Source: Gordonia prachuapensis (GTDB lineage Bacteria > Actinomycetota > Actinomycetes > Mycobacteriales > Mycobacteriaceae). Taken from it: a stretch of 64,000 nucleotides of DNA. Below, piece by piece: positions 63,649 through 64,000 of the stretch. Positions within the stretch are counted from its first letter, which is position 1; each line of letters opens with the position of its first letter. The position numbers and the translations under genes are program-made. Under the pieces are notes generated by a model. That model did no database searches, was not told the origin of the DNA, and saw only the letters and a list, made by a program, of their open reading frames with translations. The stretch covers positions 124,001-188,000 of the forward strand of contig NZ_JAZDUE010000010.1 in the NCBI RefSeq assembly GCF_036350515.1, given 5' to 3'.

Positions 63649-64000
63649 ATGACCACCACCACCGACGGCACCGCGACCACCGCGGGCGCCCGCGAGCACG
63701 CCCGGTCGCAGGCCGGGACCATCACCGACACCATGCCGGTGGTGCCGGCCTCCCGCTGGCCCAACCCTCCGGCAGGTATCGACCCTTCCCGATTGACCTG
63801 GGCCGAGACGGTTCCCGGCGGTCGCTACACCAGCAAGGTGTTGGCCCGCGGTACCCGACTGCGACTGCGCGACATCACCGGCACCGCCTGCGCCCACGTC
63901 CTGCTCTGGCGGGCCGACGCACCGTGGGAGCGGCTCAACGTGGCCGACACCGTCAAGGTGCCGTGGCAGGCCTACCTGTCGACCGGGCACCCGCTGCTCA
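63649..64000 (+). CDS. Urea-carboxylase-associated protein 1 / carboxyguanidine deiminase subunit (DUF1989), partial
   Basis: 117 codons are visible before the window ends. A low-complexity Thr-rich start is followed by PVVPASRWPNPPAGIDPSRLTWAETVPGG and RGTRLRLRDITGTACAHVLLWRADAPWERLNVADTVKVPWQAYLSTGHPLL, which is the DUF1989/UAAP1 pattern. In loci studied in cyanobacteria and Pseudomonas, paired DUF1989 proteins form carboxyguanidine deiminase (CgdAB) between guanidine carboxylase and allophanate hydrolase. ATG after CAGGAG. The partner genes are expected just beyond the window. Confidence 0.85.
   Translation, partial: MTTTTDGTATTAGAREHARSQAGTITDTMPVVPASRWPNPPAGIDPSRLTWAETVPGGRYTSKVLARGTRLRLRDITGTACAHVLLWRADAPWERLNVADTVKVPWQAYLSTGHPLL

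Overview
This is a high-GC actinobacterial chromosome segment, most likely from Gordonia or a close mycolic-acid relative. The main grounds are the ribosomal/RNA-polymerase gene order (rplK-rplA ... rplJ-rplL ... rpoB-rpoC), a complete Mce lipid-import operon with its own MceG ATPase, GH76 and MmsA/MmsB genes, many GTG/TTG starts and GC-rich codon use. No rRNA, tRNA, CRISPR array, phage or insertion sequence was seen.

Layout. 1-1.5 kb: rplK and rplA, separated by an unusual block of dispersed repeat. 1.7-13.2 kb: accessory genes between the two ribosomal pairs, namely lactate dehydrogenase, an excalibur protein, AraC regulator + VOC protein, a CxxC protein, a DUF2786 protein and its frequent partner metallohydrolase on either side of a YihY membrane protein, an ABC exporter, a CocE-type hydrolase and a GH76 mannanase. 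13.3-14.5 kb: L10-leader-like hairpins, rplJ, rplL, terminator. 14.9-26.9 kb: one long operon mceG-yrbEA-yrbEB-mceABCDEF plus two Mce-associated membrane proteins. 27.4-35.2 kb: rpoB promoter and leader, rpoB, rpoC.

35.2-44.2 kb is a repeat-rich accessory zone: 25-bp tandem repeats and terminator-bearing dispersed repeats, a MarR-controlled lipoprotein/hydrolase unit, a decayed copy of an AlbA_2-domain gene, two overlapping CNNM (CorC/HlyC) genes, the intact AlbA_2 gene, and a three-gene WXG100-type secretion-substrate cassette with less GC-biased codon use.

44.2-49.8 kb is a nitrogen/amine catabolic region. Lysine 2-monooxygenase (davB) and 5-aminovaleramidase (davA) stand divergent to a FluG-like pair (amidohydrolase + glutamine-synthetase-like enzyme) and a VOC protein. 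49.8-53.2 kb: an unknown gene and a DinB2-type polymerase that share a near-identical operator array, followed by a secreted lipase. 53.2-55.5 kb: SixA-type phosphatase, DMT transporter, and a flavodoxin with an IdeR/DtxR-like iron box. 55.6-59.3 kb: a valine-degradation operon (mmsA, acyl-CoA dehydrogenase, mmsB). 59.4-64 kb: MarR and TetR regulators, a DUF4188 gene, and a TetR/APC permease/UAAP1 unit that looks like the start of a urea or guanidine (carboxyguanidine/allophanate) degradation locus; it runs off the window.

The observations judged most worth following are the duplicated TTACC-N4-GGTAA-like arrays, the dav/FluG-like region, the polymerase with Gln at the steric-gate position, and the several dispersed repeat families. 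All functional calls come from reading motifs and family resemblance; no database search was run.
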